From Ornithinimicrobium sediminis (lineage in GTDB: Bacteria; Actinomycetota; Actinomycetes; Actinomycetales; Dermatophilaceae): a stretch of 64,000 nt of DNA. This document shows positions 8,202 through 15,861 of this stretch, in pieces. The position numbers and the translations under genes were made by a program. Under the pieces are notes generated by a model, which saw only the letters and a program-made list of their open reading frames with translations, was not told the origin of the DNA and searched no databases. Each line of letters opens with the position of its first letter. Positions within the stretch are counted from its first letter, which is position 1. Location of the stretch: contig NZ_JAJSDQ010000001.1 of NCBI RefSeq assembly GCF_021272345.1, forward strand, positions 558,001-622,000, in the 5' to 3' direction.

Positions 8202-8257
8202 CTCCTGGCCGCCGGAGGCAGCTTCCCCGTCAGGCTCCGTCCTCATGCGGGATGAGA

Positions 8258-8842
8258 CTACGTGCCGCTCATCCCGGCTGCTGGGCCCTCCTGGGCGACC
8301 TCCTGCACCACTTCGTTGCGACGCAGGAGCCCGGGCACGAAGGGTGGGTCGTAGCGCGCCCACCTCGGCGAACCCACCGGCGTCAGGCCGGCGGCCCTGA
8401 CCGCGGCGTCGAGCTCCTTGCGGTGCTGCTCGAACGAGGCCCGGGTCCACCGACCGCGGTACCGACGCGCGGCGCACAGCACCGCCGGGCGCTCGTGGAG
8501 CTGCACCTCGGGGCTCGTCGGGACCGGCGCACTGTCCAGCGTGAACGAGGAGGGGAGGACGAACGCCACCGCATACTCGCCGTCGCCGGTCTCGCGCTGG
8601 TCGAGCGGCTCCGTCATCGGGATCCTCTGGTGCTCCTGCTGGAGGACGGGCGCCGTCATGGCGACCTTGGTGGCCGAGCGGTTCTGACCGCTGATGTAGC
8701 CGAGCAGCGTCCGGAAGGCAGCGTTCCCGGCATCCTCGAACGGCGCCCGGACCACGACCTCCGCCACGAGGTGCGGCGCATAGCGCCGCAGCTCGAACCC
8801 CGCATAGGCCTGCACGACGTCGTAGGCCTGCTTCTCCGTCAC
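8258..8842 (-). CDS. SOUL/HBP family haem-binding protein
   Basis: From the GTG at 8842 this gives 194 residues. It shows the SOUL-family features YAGFELRRYAPHLVAEVVV (the F/YE-x-R-x-Y opening strand), FRTLLGYISGQNRSATKVAM, then TAPVLQQ, the family's K-I-x-M-T-x-P-V block, and AFVLPSSFTLDSAP with PVPTSPEVQL. Bacterial SOUL proteins bind tetrapyrroles loosely; physiological roles are poorly defined. It has its own promoter and no operon partner, but large haem-synthesis genes lie elsewhere in the window. Confidence 0.88.
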   Translation of the reverse strand: MTEKQAYDVVQAYAGFELRRYAPHLVAEVVVRAPFEDAGNAAFRTLLGYISGQNRSATKVAMTAPVLQQEHQRIPMTEPLDQRETGDGEYAVAFVLPSSFTLDSAPVPTSPEVQLHERPAVLCAARRYRGRWTRASFEQHRKELDAAVRAAGLTPVGSPRWARYDPPFVPGLLRRNEVVQEVAQEGPAAGMSGT

Positions 8843-8855
8843 CTCACGAAGGCTA
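8843..8855 (-). promoter_or_regulatory. Probable leaderless -10 element
   Basis: On the minus strand TAGCCT (8855-8850) is seven bases before the GTG at 8842. No Shine-Dalgarno sequence precedes that start. Confidence 0.45.
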
Positions 8856-8994
8856 CGCGCTGCCGTCGCGCCCGTGGGCGCCGCGGGGTTGCCATCGGTC
8901 AGGGCGTCGATGTGCCGATGATGCTGTTCTTCCTGCTCGTGTCCGCCCCCGACCGACCGGGTCGTGGGACGATGGTCGGACAGGGCATCGACGT

Positions 8995-9684
8995 GTGGCG
9001 GTGAGCGCAGTGCGGGCATCGGCGGGTGGGTCGTCGGAGGGCGCGGCACGTCCGGGGGTGCGGTACGGCCGGGAGTCGCTGGAGCACGCACGGCTGGTCA
9101 ACCTCAGCGATGCCGTGTTCGCGATCGCCATGACGTTGCTCGCGTTCAAGGTCGACGCGCCCGAGGGTGTGACGACCTTCGCCGACCTCGCACCCGTCCT
9201 GCCGCAGGCGCTCGCCTTCCTCCTGAGCTTCGCCATCGTCGCCAACTTCTGGTGGCACCACCACCGGCTGCTCGCGCGCATCGAGGAGGTCGACCCGGGC
9301 TTCGTCCTCCTCAACCTCGCCCTCCTGGGGGCTGTCGCCCTCGTGCCCTTCCCGACCGAGCTCATCGGCCGCGACCCGGGCGAGGTGGCCCCGGCGGTGG
9401 TCTACCTCGCCCTGATGCTGGTCATCACCGGGCTGATCGTGCTCATCGTGCACCACGCCGAGCGCGCGCGCCTGTGGCGGCACGACATGGGCGAGCACGA
9501 GCGGCGGGGGCACGTCGTGGGGTGGGGCGCCATGCTGGGGCTGACGGCCCTGGCGCTGGTCGTCGCGCTGTGGTGGCCTCTGCTGGGGCTGGCGTTCCTG
9601 CTGCTCACCGGTCCCGTCGACGCACTGGCGCGCCGGCGCACAGGCGCACCTCGACCGGCCAGGCCCGCGGCTCCCCAGGACTGA
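8995..9684 (+). CDS. TMEM175/DUF1211-type potassium-channel family membrane protein
   Basis: The 229-residue protein carries the hallmark R-x-x-x-L/F-S-D-A-V-F-A-I-x-x-T motif of the first helix (RLVNLSDAVFAIAMTLLAFKV). Further hydrophobic helices follow, including a WWHHHRLL segment after helix 3 that is typical of the family. Bacterial TMEM175 homologues have six helices and form tetrameric K+ leak channels in which the FSD motif lines the pore. Here the Phe is Leu (NLSD). The C-terminus is a short Arg/Pro-rich tail. It stands alone and its physiological partner is unknown. Confidence 0.85.
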   Translation: MAVSAVRASAGGSSEGAARPGVRYGRESLEHARLVNLSDAVFAIAMTLLAFKVDAPEGVTTFADLAPVLPQALAFLLSFAIVANFWWHHHRLLARIEEVDPGFVLLNLALLGAVALVPFPTELIGRDPGEVAPAVVYLALMLVITGLIVLIVHHAERARLWRHDMGEHERRGHVVGWGAMLGLTALALVVALWWPLLGLAFLLLTGPVDALARRRTGAPRPARPAAPQD

Positions 9685-9691
9685 GCACAGG

Positions 9692-10537
9692 TCAGGCGTC
9701 CCGTCTGCGCAGCAGCAGCGCGGCGGCGGCCAGGGCGAGCACGACATACGCCATGAACACCGCATAGCCCGTCCAGGGTGACAGCGCGACCGGTGCGCCG
9801 GCCAGGGCCGTCGTCACCTCCGGGGTCGCGATGCGCTCACCGGCGGTGGAGGGCAGGTACGGGTACATGCGGGTGAACCAGTCGGAGGTCATCATCAGCA
9901 GCTGCACCAGCGTGGAGAGCATGAGCAGGATGCCCAGCGTCGCGGTGATCGCTCCCGCGGTGTGCCGCAGCAGCGCGCCGATGCCCAGCCCGAGCAGGCC
10001 CACCCCGGCGAGGTAGAGCCCGGTGCCCCAGAAGAGACGCTGCACCTGGGGGTCCGACAGGTCGGCCGCTGCGGCGCTTCCCAGGAGGGGGTAGCTCACC
10101 AGGAACGACAGGGCCACGCCGACGACCCCGAGCACGAACGACAGCGCGGCGATGAGCACAGCCTTGGCCGCGAGCACCGGGACCCGTCGCGGCACGGCGG
10201 CGAGGGTGGACCGGATCCGCCCGGTGGAGTGCTCCCCGGTGACGACCAGGGTGCCGAGCACGGCGACGACGACCTGCGCGAAGCTGTACCCCAGACCGAT
10301 GGCCATGGTGCCGTCCGGCGCAGTGCCGCTGTCGGGCGGCGCGACGGTCGCAGCGACGGCCATCAGACTCGCGATGAGCACCATCGCGACCAGGGTCGCC
10401 AGCACGGTCCAGTAGGTCGACCGCAGGCTCCAGAGCTCGATCCACTCCGCGTGCAGCACACGCGGGAAGGTCACCGGCGCCGTCACGAGGGTGCGCGCCG
10501 GCGCCGGCGCCCGGGTCACCTCCGCGTGCGACGTCAT
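9692..10537 (-). CDS. ABC-2 type transporter permease
   Basis: The 281-residue protein begins with an ATG overlapping the stop of the ATPase gene by four bases (ATGA, 10534-10537). It has about six membrane helices with the ABC-2 layout: first helix in STYWTVLATLVAMVLIASL, an amphipathic VTGEHSTGRIRSTLAAVPRR coupling segment (E-x-x-T/S-G-x-x-R), then four more helices ending ALAAAALLLRRRDA. With the adjacent ATPase it should form a membrane exporter or bacitracin/NatA-NatB-like efflux system. The substrate is unknown. Confidence 0.87.
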   Translation of the reverse strand: MTSHAEVTRAPAPARTLVTAPVTFPRVLHAEWIELWSLRSTYWTVLATLVAMVLIASLMAVAATVAPPDSGTAPDGTMAIGLGYSFAQVVVAVLGTLVVTGEHSTGRIRSTLAAVPRRVPVLAAKAVLIAALSFVLGVVGVALSFLVSYPLLGSAAAADLSDPQVQRLFWGTGLYLAGVGLLGLGIGALLRHTAGAITATLGILLMLSTLVQLLMMTSDWFTRMYPYLPSTAGERIATPEVTTALAGAPVALSPWTGYAVFMAYVVLALAAAALLLRRRDA

Positions 10538-11460
10538 GACCGTGACTCCTGGAGGGACTGCTCGGAGCGGTACTCCACCTCGCTGTGCGTCAGCGAGAGA
10601 TAGGCGTCCTCCAGCGACCCGCCCAGCGGAGTGAGCTCGTGCAGCGGCACGCCGGACGCCGCAGCGGCCTCCCCGATCTCCGCGCTGGTCATCCCGCACA
10701 CCTCCAGCGCACCCGGGCCCACCGGCACCACCTCTGCCCTGCCGGCGGTGAGCAGGTCGACCAGCTCGCCGGCCCTGGGCGAGAGCACCCGCACCCGGTC
10801 GTCCTGGGTGCTGCGCACGATCTCCTCCACCGGCCCTGCGGCGATGATCCGCCCCCGACCGATCACGAGCAGCTCGTCGGCCGTCTGGGCCATCTCGCTC
10901 ATCAGGTGCGAGGAGATGAAGACGGTCCGGCCCTCACGCGCCAGGTGACGCACCATGGTCCGCACCCACTTCACACCCTCCGGGTCCAGACCGTTGACCG
11001 GCTCGTCGAGGATCAGCGTGCGCGGGTCGCCCAGCACCGCGGCCGCGATGCCCAGGCGCTGCCCCATCCCCAGCGAGAAACCACCGACCCGCCGGCGGGA
11101 CACGCTCTGCAGCCCGGTCAGCTCGATGACCTCCTCGACGCGACGCCGAGGGATGCCGTGGGTCGCGGCCAGGGCGCGCAGGTGCTGGTAGGCGCTCCGC
11201 CCCGGGTGCACGGCCCGCCCGTCCAGGAGCGCACCGACCTCACCCAGCGGGGACCGGTGCTGCGCGTACGGTCTGCCGTCCACCGTGACCGAGCCCGACG
11301 TCGGGTGGTCCAGGCCGACGATCATCCGCATGGTGGTGGACTTGCCCGCACCGTTCGGGCCGAGGAACCCGGTGACCGACCCCGGTGAGACGGTGAAGGT
11401 GACCCCGTCGACCGCTGTCGTGTCGCCGTACCGCTTCGTCAGCTCGTGAGCCTCGATCAC
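10534..11460 (-). CDS. ABC transporter ATP-binding protein (NatA/BcrA type)
   Basis: The 308-residue protein begins MIEAHELTKRYGDTTAVDGV. The Walker A is GPNGAGKST at about 34-42, the signature is SLGMGQRL, Walker B is LILDEPVNGLDP and the switch His is in ISSHLMSE. The C-terminal 80 residues form the accessory domain common to BcrA-type ATPases. It is the first gene of a two-gene exporter operon with the permease at 9692-10537. The MarR-family gene at 11627 lies upstream on the same strand, 166 bp away, and is a plausible regulator, though its own operator faces the rhodopsin. Confidence 0.92.
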   Translation of the reverse strand: MIEAHELTKRYGDTTAVDGVTFTVSPGSVTGFLGPNGAGKSTTMRMIVGLDHPTSGSVTVDGRPYAQHRSPLGEVGALLDGRAVHPGRSAYQHLRALAATHGIPRRRVEEVIELTGLQSVSRRRVGGFSLGMGQRLGIAAAVLGDPRTLILDEPVNGLDPEGVKWVRTMVRHLAREGRTVFISSHLMSEMAQTADELLVIGRGRIIAAGPVEEIVRSTQDDRVRVLSPRAGELVDLLTAGRAEVVPVGPGALEVCGMTSAEIGEAAAASGVPLHELTPLGGSLEDAYLSLTHSEVEYRSEQSLQESRS

Positions 11461-11626
11461 GCGGCTCTCCTTCCGGTGACGCCGCCTCCCGGACGCGTCC
11501 CGCCCCGGGCTCCGGCGCTGCCGAACCCCATTCTCCGCCGCGCCCCGGGTGTCGCGGTGGAGTCGAACGGCCCGAGCCCCGAGGACCTACGTCCTGCGTC
11601 CCCCGTCACCGCCAGGTGTCGCAGGG

Positions 11627-12103
11627 TCAGCCGGGGTCGGCCGTCACGGATGCCGTCAGCCGGGTGCGCACCGCGCTCGTGACCTGGCGTAGCGCCACGG
11701 TCGCCACCTCGCGCTCCTCGTCGGTGAGGTCACCGGTGGCCGCACCCACCATGGCAGCGAAGTCCGCGTGGATCGCAGCGACGGCACGATGGCCCTCGTC
11801 GGTCAGCTCGAGGCACAGGCTGCGTCGGTCGTCCGGGTGAGGCACCCGGTGCAGCAGGCCCGCAGTGACCAGGCGGGTGGAGATGCCGGTGATGGCGCCG
11901 TTGGTCACCGAGAGGTCGGCGGCCAGCTGCCGAGGCGTCAGGCTGCCGGACTCGGCGATGCGGAACAGGCTCCGCAGCTCGCTGGTGGACAGTCCGTGGT
12001 CGGCGGCGATGCGGCGGCGGTCCTCCTCCAGTGCCCGGAGCAGGTGGATGACGGCATCGGGCAGACCGGTCAGCAGGTGCCTGCGCCTGCACATCGCGGT
12101 CAT
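11627..12103 (-). CDS. MarR family transcriptional regulator
   Basis: The ATG at 12103 has GGAGGG about 5 nt upstream and gives 158 residues; longer starts are not needed. The winged-helix domain is complete: LRSLFRIAESGSLTPRQLAADLSVTNGAITGISTRL forms the helices and recognition helix, and the wing is VPHPDDRRSLCLELTDEG with the family D-x-R-S/R motif. MarR proteins repress neighbouring or divergent genes and release DNA on binding small phenolics or on oxidation. It faces the rhodopsin gene across a 7-5-7 palindrome (12198-12216), so control of both genes is the obvious hypothesis. Confidence 0.9.
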   Translation of the reverse strand: MTAMCRRRHLLTGLPDAVIHLLRALEEDRRRIAADHGLSTSELRSLFRIAESGSLTPRQLAADLSVTNGAITGISTRLVTAGLLHRVPHPDDRRSLCLELTDEGHRAVAAIHADFAAMVGAATGDLTDEEREVATVALRQVTSAVRTRLTASVTADPG

Positions 12104-12197
12104 AGGGGCCCTCCATCGGTCCGGGGACGCCGCATCCCACCGCCGGCTCACTGACCCCGCGATCGTACGACAGGGGGAAGATACTTCACTTATCATA

Positions 12198-12216
12198 TGC
12201 TTTAATTAGTAAAGCA
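12198..12216. promoter_or_regulatory. Palindromic operator in AT-rich divergent promoter
   Basis: TGCTTTA (12198-12204) and TAAAGCA (12210-12216) form a perfect inverted repeat around a five-base spacer. The repeat lies in the only strongly AT-rich patch nearby (about 12178-12220). It sits between the MarR gene (start 12103, minus) and the rhodopsin gene (start 12275, plus). Size and symmetry suit a MarR dimer. Confidence 0.65.
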
Positions 12217-12274
12217 CTACCGAGCTCCTGCCCACGCAACCCGCTGGCGGCTCGATGAACCGATGGAGGATCCC

Positions 12275-13120
12275 GTGATTCCCGACGTCCTGTCGCAGGG
12301 TCAGTACGACACCGTCTACAACTTCCTGTCGCTCGTGATCGCCTCACAGCTGTTCACGGCTGTGTTCCTGCTCATCTCGCTCCCGCGCATCCTGCCTCGC
12401 TACCGCCAGGCAATCACCGTCGCGATCGTCGTCTGCGGCATCGCGGCCTACCACTACTTCCGCATCTTCGACTCGTTCAAGGAAGCCTTCGTCACCGACG
12501 CGGTCGGCGGGGCCGGCGTCTACGTGCAGGCCGAAGGCGCGTCGTTCAACGAGGGCTACCGCTACGTCGACTGGCTGCTGACGGTGCCGCTGCTGCTCGT
12601 CGAGCTGATCGCGGTCCTGGCTCTGGCGCGCACACTGCAGTCGCGGCTGCTCGCCCGCCTCGTCCCGGCCGCGGTCCTCATGATCGCCCTCGGCTACCCC
12701 GGCGAGGTCAGCGACGACAACACCGTGCGGATCGTCTTCTTCGTCCTGTCGATGATCCCCTTCCTCTACATCCTTTACGTCCTCTTCGTCCAGCTCACCG
12801 CGTCGCTCGACCGCCAGCCGGAGGGCGTCCGCAGGTCACTGAGCAACCTGAGGTGGCTGCTGGTGCTCAGCTGGACGGTCTACCCCGTCGCCTACCTGCT
12901 GCCCATGCTCGACATCTCCGGGGGGGACGCGTGGGTCGGCAAGCAGATCGGCTACTCGGTCGCCGACATCGCGGCCAAGTGCGTCTACGCGCTCATCATC
13001 TACCGCGTCGCCCGGATCAAGTCCTTCGCCGACGACCCGGAGTTCGCCGGCGTCGAGTCCTCGCACGAGGACCTGGTCCCCGCGCACGACGACGTGGTCG
13101 TGCCCGCCCGCTCCAGTTAG
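12275..13120 (+). CDS. Type-1 microbial rhodopsin, predicted outward proton pump (DTE motif)
   Basis: The GTG at 12275 has GGAGGA four bases upstream; an ATG at 12263 would add four residues. Numbered from the GTG (281 residues), seven helices are visible. Helix B contains AAYHYFRIFD, with His60 equivalent to proteorhodopsin His75. Helix C, YRYVDWLLTVPLLLVEL, has Arg96, Asp99 (acceptor), Thr103 and Glu110 (donor), the DTE set of proton pumps. Helix F has W200-x-x-Y203-P204. Helix G has Asp231-x-x-x-Lys235, the retinal Schiff-base lysine. Leu107 is at the colour-tuning site where Leu gives green absorption. A long B-C loop and a charged C-tail are present. No carotenoid cleavage or crt genes are in the window, so the retinal supply is elsewhere or exogenous. 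Confidence 0.93.
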   Translation: MIPDVLSQGQYDTVYNFLSLVIASQLFTAVFLLISLPRILPRYRQAITVAIVVCGIAAYHYFRIFDSFKEAFVTDAVGGAGVYVQAEGASFNEGYRYVDWLLTVPLLLVELIAVLALARTLQSRLLARLVPAAVLMIALGYPGEVSDDNTVRIVFFVLSMIPFLYILYVLFVQLTASLDRQPEGVRRSLSNLRWLLVLSWTVYPVAYLLPMLDISGGDAWVGKQIGYSVADIAAKCVYALIIYRVARIKSFADDPEFAGVESSHEDLVPAHDDVVVPARSS

Positions 13121-13141
13121 AGGACGGTGCAGCCGGGGCTC

Positions 13142-14332
13142 TCAGGACACGTGGCCCTTCAGGATCTGGTGCCAGTAGAGCCCCGGCTGCAGGTAGCGGT
13201 CGAAGAAGAAGGTGCTCGCCCGGGGCCGTGCCAGGTCGGGGAACGGGACGCTCGGCTCCGGCTGCCCGGCACGGTCGAACTCGGCGAGCACCAGACGACG
13301 GCGCGACGTGGTCACCGGCGCCACGGTGTAGCCGTCGTAGTGGCGCAGCGGACGGCCCAGACGCGCTGCCGCGATGTTGTCGGCCACGACGGGCGCCTGC
13401 TTGCGCAGCGCACCACCGGAGGGCATGGCGTCCGCGTCGGCCACGTCGCCCAGGCCCCACACCCGGGGGTAGGCCAGGTGCTGCAGGGTCCGCGGGTCGA
13501 CCGCCAGGAAGCCACCGTCGGCCGAGCCGGCCAGGCCACTGTCGGCGACCCACGACGGCGCGCGGTGCGGCGGCGTGAGATGCCAGGCGTCGTAATGCAG
13601 CCGTTCCTCGCCGGTGGGCGTCCGCAGGTGCAGCTCCCGCGTGTGGATGTCCACGGACTCGACCGTGGTGCCGGTGCGCACGTGCACCCCGTAGCGCTCC
13701 GCGGCCGCGCGCAGCTCCCGGTCGGCACGGGCGTGGTCGACCAGATGGTCCGCCTGGACGACGAGCTCGACCGTGACCGCCGGCAGCACCCCCTGCCGGC
13801 GCCAGTGGTCGGCCGCGGTGAAGAGCGGCTTGAGCCCCACCGGGGCGCAGGGCACCTGCCCGTCGGCGACGGAGAAGACCGCCGTGCCACGGGTCAGGGC
13901 CGACATCAGCGACCACGTCTTGGCAGCGAGCTCGGTGACGTAGTTGGTCGACGCATACGGCGTGGCGACCGCATCGCGTGAGCCGGGGACGGCCGCCCAG
14001 TCGACCTCCGAGCCCGGACAGACCACCAGGTCGGTGTAGCTCAGCTCCCCTCCCCCGGCGAGCCGCACACACGAGCCGTCGGCGTCCACCCCGGTGACGC
14101 GGTCGGCATACCAGCGGCAGCCGTCCGGGACGACGTCGGCCTGCGGCCTCTCGAGGTCCGCGAGCTCGGCCAGGCCCGAGCCCGCGTAGGACAGCAGAGG
14201 GCGGTAGCGGTGCACCGGCGAGGGCTCGACCAGGGCCAGGTCGCGGCACCCGTCCCGCAGCAGCCGGGCGGCCAGCGAGATGCCGGCGTTGCCGCCGCCG
14301 ACGACGACCACGTCGTGGTGCTGGGTGCTCAT
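13142..14332 (-). CDS. FAD-dependent pyridine-nucleotide-disulfide-type oxidoreductase (SQR/NDH-2-like)
   Basis: The 396-residue protein has an N-terminal Rossmann FAD motif, VVVVGGGNAGISLAARLL (G-x-G-x-x-G at about 12-17), and the E-x-x-x-x-H/YRPLLSYAGSG segment of the sulfide:quinone reductase/NDH-2 superfamily. It also has a second dinucleotide-type region and WGLGDVADADAMPSGGAL with LRKQAPVVADNI near the C-terminus. Cys162 (QVPCAPVGLK, followed by FTAADHWRRQGV) sits where SQRs carry a redox cysteine. I see no equivalent second cysteine in the APVVADN region, so true sulfide oxidation is uncertain. It converges on the rhodopsin gene with 21 bp between stops. Confidence 0.82.
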   Translation of the reverse strand: MSTQHHDVVVVGGGNAGISLAARLLRDGCRDLALVEPSPVHRYRPLLSYAGSGLAELADLERPQADVVPDGCRWYADRVTGVDADGSCVRLAGGGELSYTDLVVCPGSEVDWAAVPGSRDAVATPYASTNYVTELAAKTWSLMSALTRGTAVFSVADGQVPCAPVGLKPLFTAADHWRRQGVLPAVTVELVVQADHLVDHARADRELRAAAERYGVHVRTGTTVESVDIHTRELHLRTPTGEERLHYDAWHLTPPHRAPSWVADSGLAGSADGGFLAVDPRTLQHLAYPRVWGLGDVADADAMPSGGALRKQAPVVADNIAAARLGRPLRHYDGYTVAPVTTSRRRLVLAEFDRAGQPEPSVPFPDLARPRASTFFFDRYLQPGLYWHQILKGHVS

Positions 14333-14455
14333 GGCTCCCCCTCCGGGATCGGGACCTGGCTGCACCCCACGGTATGCCGCAGCGTCCGGCCGGCGCAGCG
14401 CGGGGACACCGGCGTGCTGTGACGCCGGTCCTACGACGACCCGCCACGTGAGCTC

Positions 14456-14467
14456 TAGAGTGACGTC
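14456..14467 (+). promoter_or_regulatory. Probable leaderless -10 element
   Basis: TAGAGT (14456-14461) is exactly six bases before the ATG at 14468. There is no Shine-Dalgarno sequence. Confidence 0.5.
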
Positions 14468-15772
14468 ATGGGACGCCTGCTGAGGGTCCTGCTCCTGACC
14501 TGCCTGGTCCTGCTGACCGGCGGACCCCTCGCGGCTGCGGTGACCCCGGCCCCCGACGGCGAGGTCGAGCTGGTGCTCTTCTGGGGTGACGGCTGCCCGC
14601 ACTGCGCGGTGGAGAAGGCGTGGCTGGAGCAGGCCGTCCAGGACCACCCCGGGCTGGTGGTCACCGACTACGAGGTCTGGTACGACGAGGCCAACCGCGA
14701 CCTCCTGGTGCGCACCGCTGCCGAGCGAGGCTTCGAGGCCACCGGGGTCCCGGTGACGCTCGTCGGCGACCGGCACTGGGTCGGCTGGTCCGACGCGATG
14801 CAGGCTCAGGTCGAGGCGGAGGTCGAGGCCAGGCTGGCCGGTGCCGCCCAGCGTGCGGCCACACCGAGCAGCGGGCAGGTCTCCACGGTCAGCGTGCCCC
14901 TCGTCGGCGAGGTCACCGTCGGCGCCGACTCGCTCGTGCTGTCCACCCTCGTCATCGGCTTCGTCGACGGCGTCAACCCCTGCTCGCTGTGGGTCATCAC
15001 CGTGCTGCTCGCGATCGTCGTGCGCACCGGCAGCCGTCGCCGCGTCATGCTGGTCGGGCTGACCTTCCTCACCGTGACCGCAGCGATGTACGCGCTCTTC
15101 ATGGCCGGCATCTACACCGCGATGGGGGTGCTCTCCCACCTCGGTGCCGTGCAGGTCGTCGTGGCCCTCGTCGCCGGCGTGTTCGGGCTGGTCAGCATCA
15201 AGGACTACTTCGCCTTGAAGCAGGGCATCTCCTTCAGCATCCCCGACTCCGCCAAGCCTGGCATCTACCACCGGATGCGCTCTGCGGCCGGGCAGTCGGC
15301 GCTGGTGCCCGCACTGGCCGCCACGGTCGCCCTGGCGGTCGGCGTCTCCCTGCTGGAGACCCCGTGCACCGCCGGCTTCCCCGTGCTGTGGACCGGCCTG
15401 CTGGAGGCCAACGGTGTGAGCACCGCACAGGCCGCCGGCCTGTTCGCGCTCTACATGGCGCCCTTCCTGCTCGACGAGCTCGTCATCTTCGCGGTGGCCG
15501 TCGTCACGCTGCGGGCCACGAAGATGCAGGAGCGGCACGGACGTCTGCTCAAGCTCGTCGCCGGCACCATGATGCTCGCCCTCGCCATCACCGTGCTCGT
15601 CAGCCCCGAGGCGATGAGCAGCCCCCTGGTCGCCCTCACCGTCTTCGCTGCAGCCTTCGCGGTGGCGGCGCTCGTGCACGCCGTGACGCTGGCCGTCTCC
15701 GGCGGCGGCACCTCCGCACCGACACCACGCGCTCCCGGCACCGCGACCCGGCCGAAGGCCGGCGCACGCTGA
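14468..15772 (+). CDS. Thioredoxin-like domain fused to CcdA/DsbD-type membrane domain
   Basis: The 434-residue protein opens with a signal peptide (RLLRVLLLTCLVLLTGGPLAAA). An exported thioredoxin-fold domain of about 110 residues follows, with Cys43-Pro-His-Cys46 in FWGDGCPHCAVEK. A membrane part of six to eight helices carries paired cysteines in GVNPCSLWV and ETPCTAGFPVLW, as in CcdA/ScsB electron carriers. The design suggests that electrons pass from cytoplasmic thioredoxin through the membrane cysteines to the exported CPHC domain. Substrates might be cytochrome c, copper proteins or disulfide isomerases. It is divergent from the flavoprotein gene. Confidence 0.85.
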   Translation: MGRLLRVLLLTCLVLLTGGPLAAAVTPAPDGEVELVLFWGDGCPHCAVEKAWLEQAVQDHPGLVVTDYEVWYDEANRDLLVRTAAERGFEATGVPVTLVGDRHWVGWSDAMQAQVEAEVEARLAGAAQRAATPSSGQVSTVSVPLVGEVTVGADSLVLSTLVIGFVDGVNPCSLWVITVLLAIVVRTGSRRRVMLVGLTFLTVTAAMYALFMAGIYTAMGVLSHLGAVQVVVALVAGVFGLVSIKDYFALKQGISFSIPDSAKPGIYHRMRSAAGQSALVPALAATVALAVGVSLLETPCTAGFPVLWTGLLEANGVSTAQAAGLFALYMAPFLLDELVIFAVAVVTLRATKMQERHGRLLKLVAGTMMLALAITVLVSPEAMSSPLVALTVFAAAFAVAALVHAVTLAVSGGGTSAPTPRAPGTATRPKAGAR

Positions 15773-15861
15773 GGGACGGGGCCTGCGTGGCCCCGGCCCT
15801 CAACACCCGCACCTACCTCTCCGACCTCGTCCTCACCACCCGGCCCGCCTGCACCGCCGGG

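Noticed and set aside
12263-12274. ATG at 12263 as the rhodopsin start
   Set aside because: The GGAGGA that begins at 12265 is ideally placed for the GTG at 12275, and nothing suitable precedes the ATG.
13142-15679. An 845-residue open frame extending the flavoprotein upstream
   Set aside because: Everything before the ATG at 14332 is the antisense of the thioredoxin/CcdA gene and is His/Gly/Asp-rich shadow sequence.
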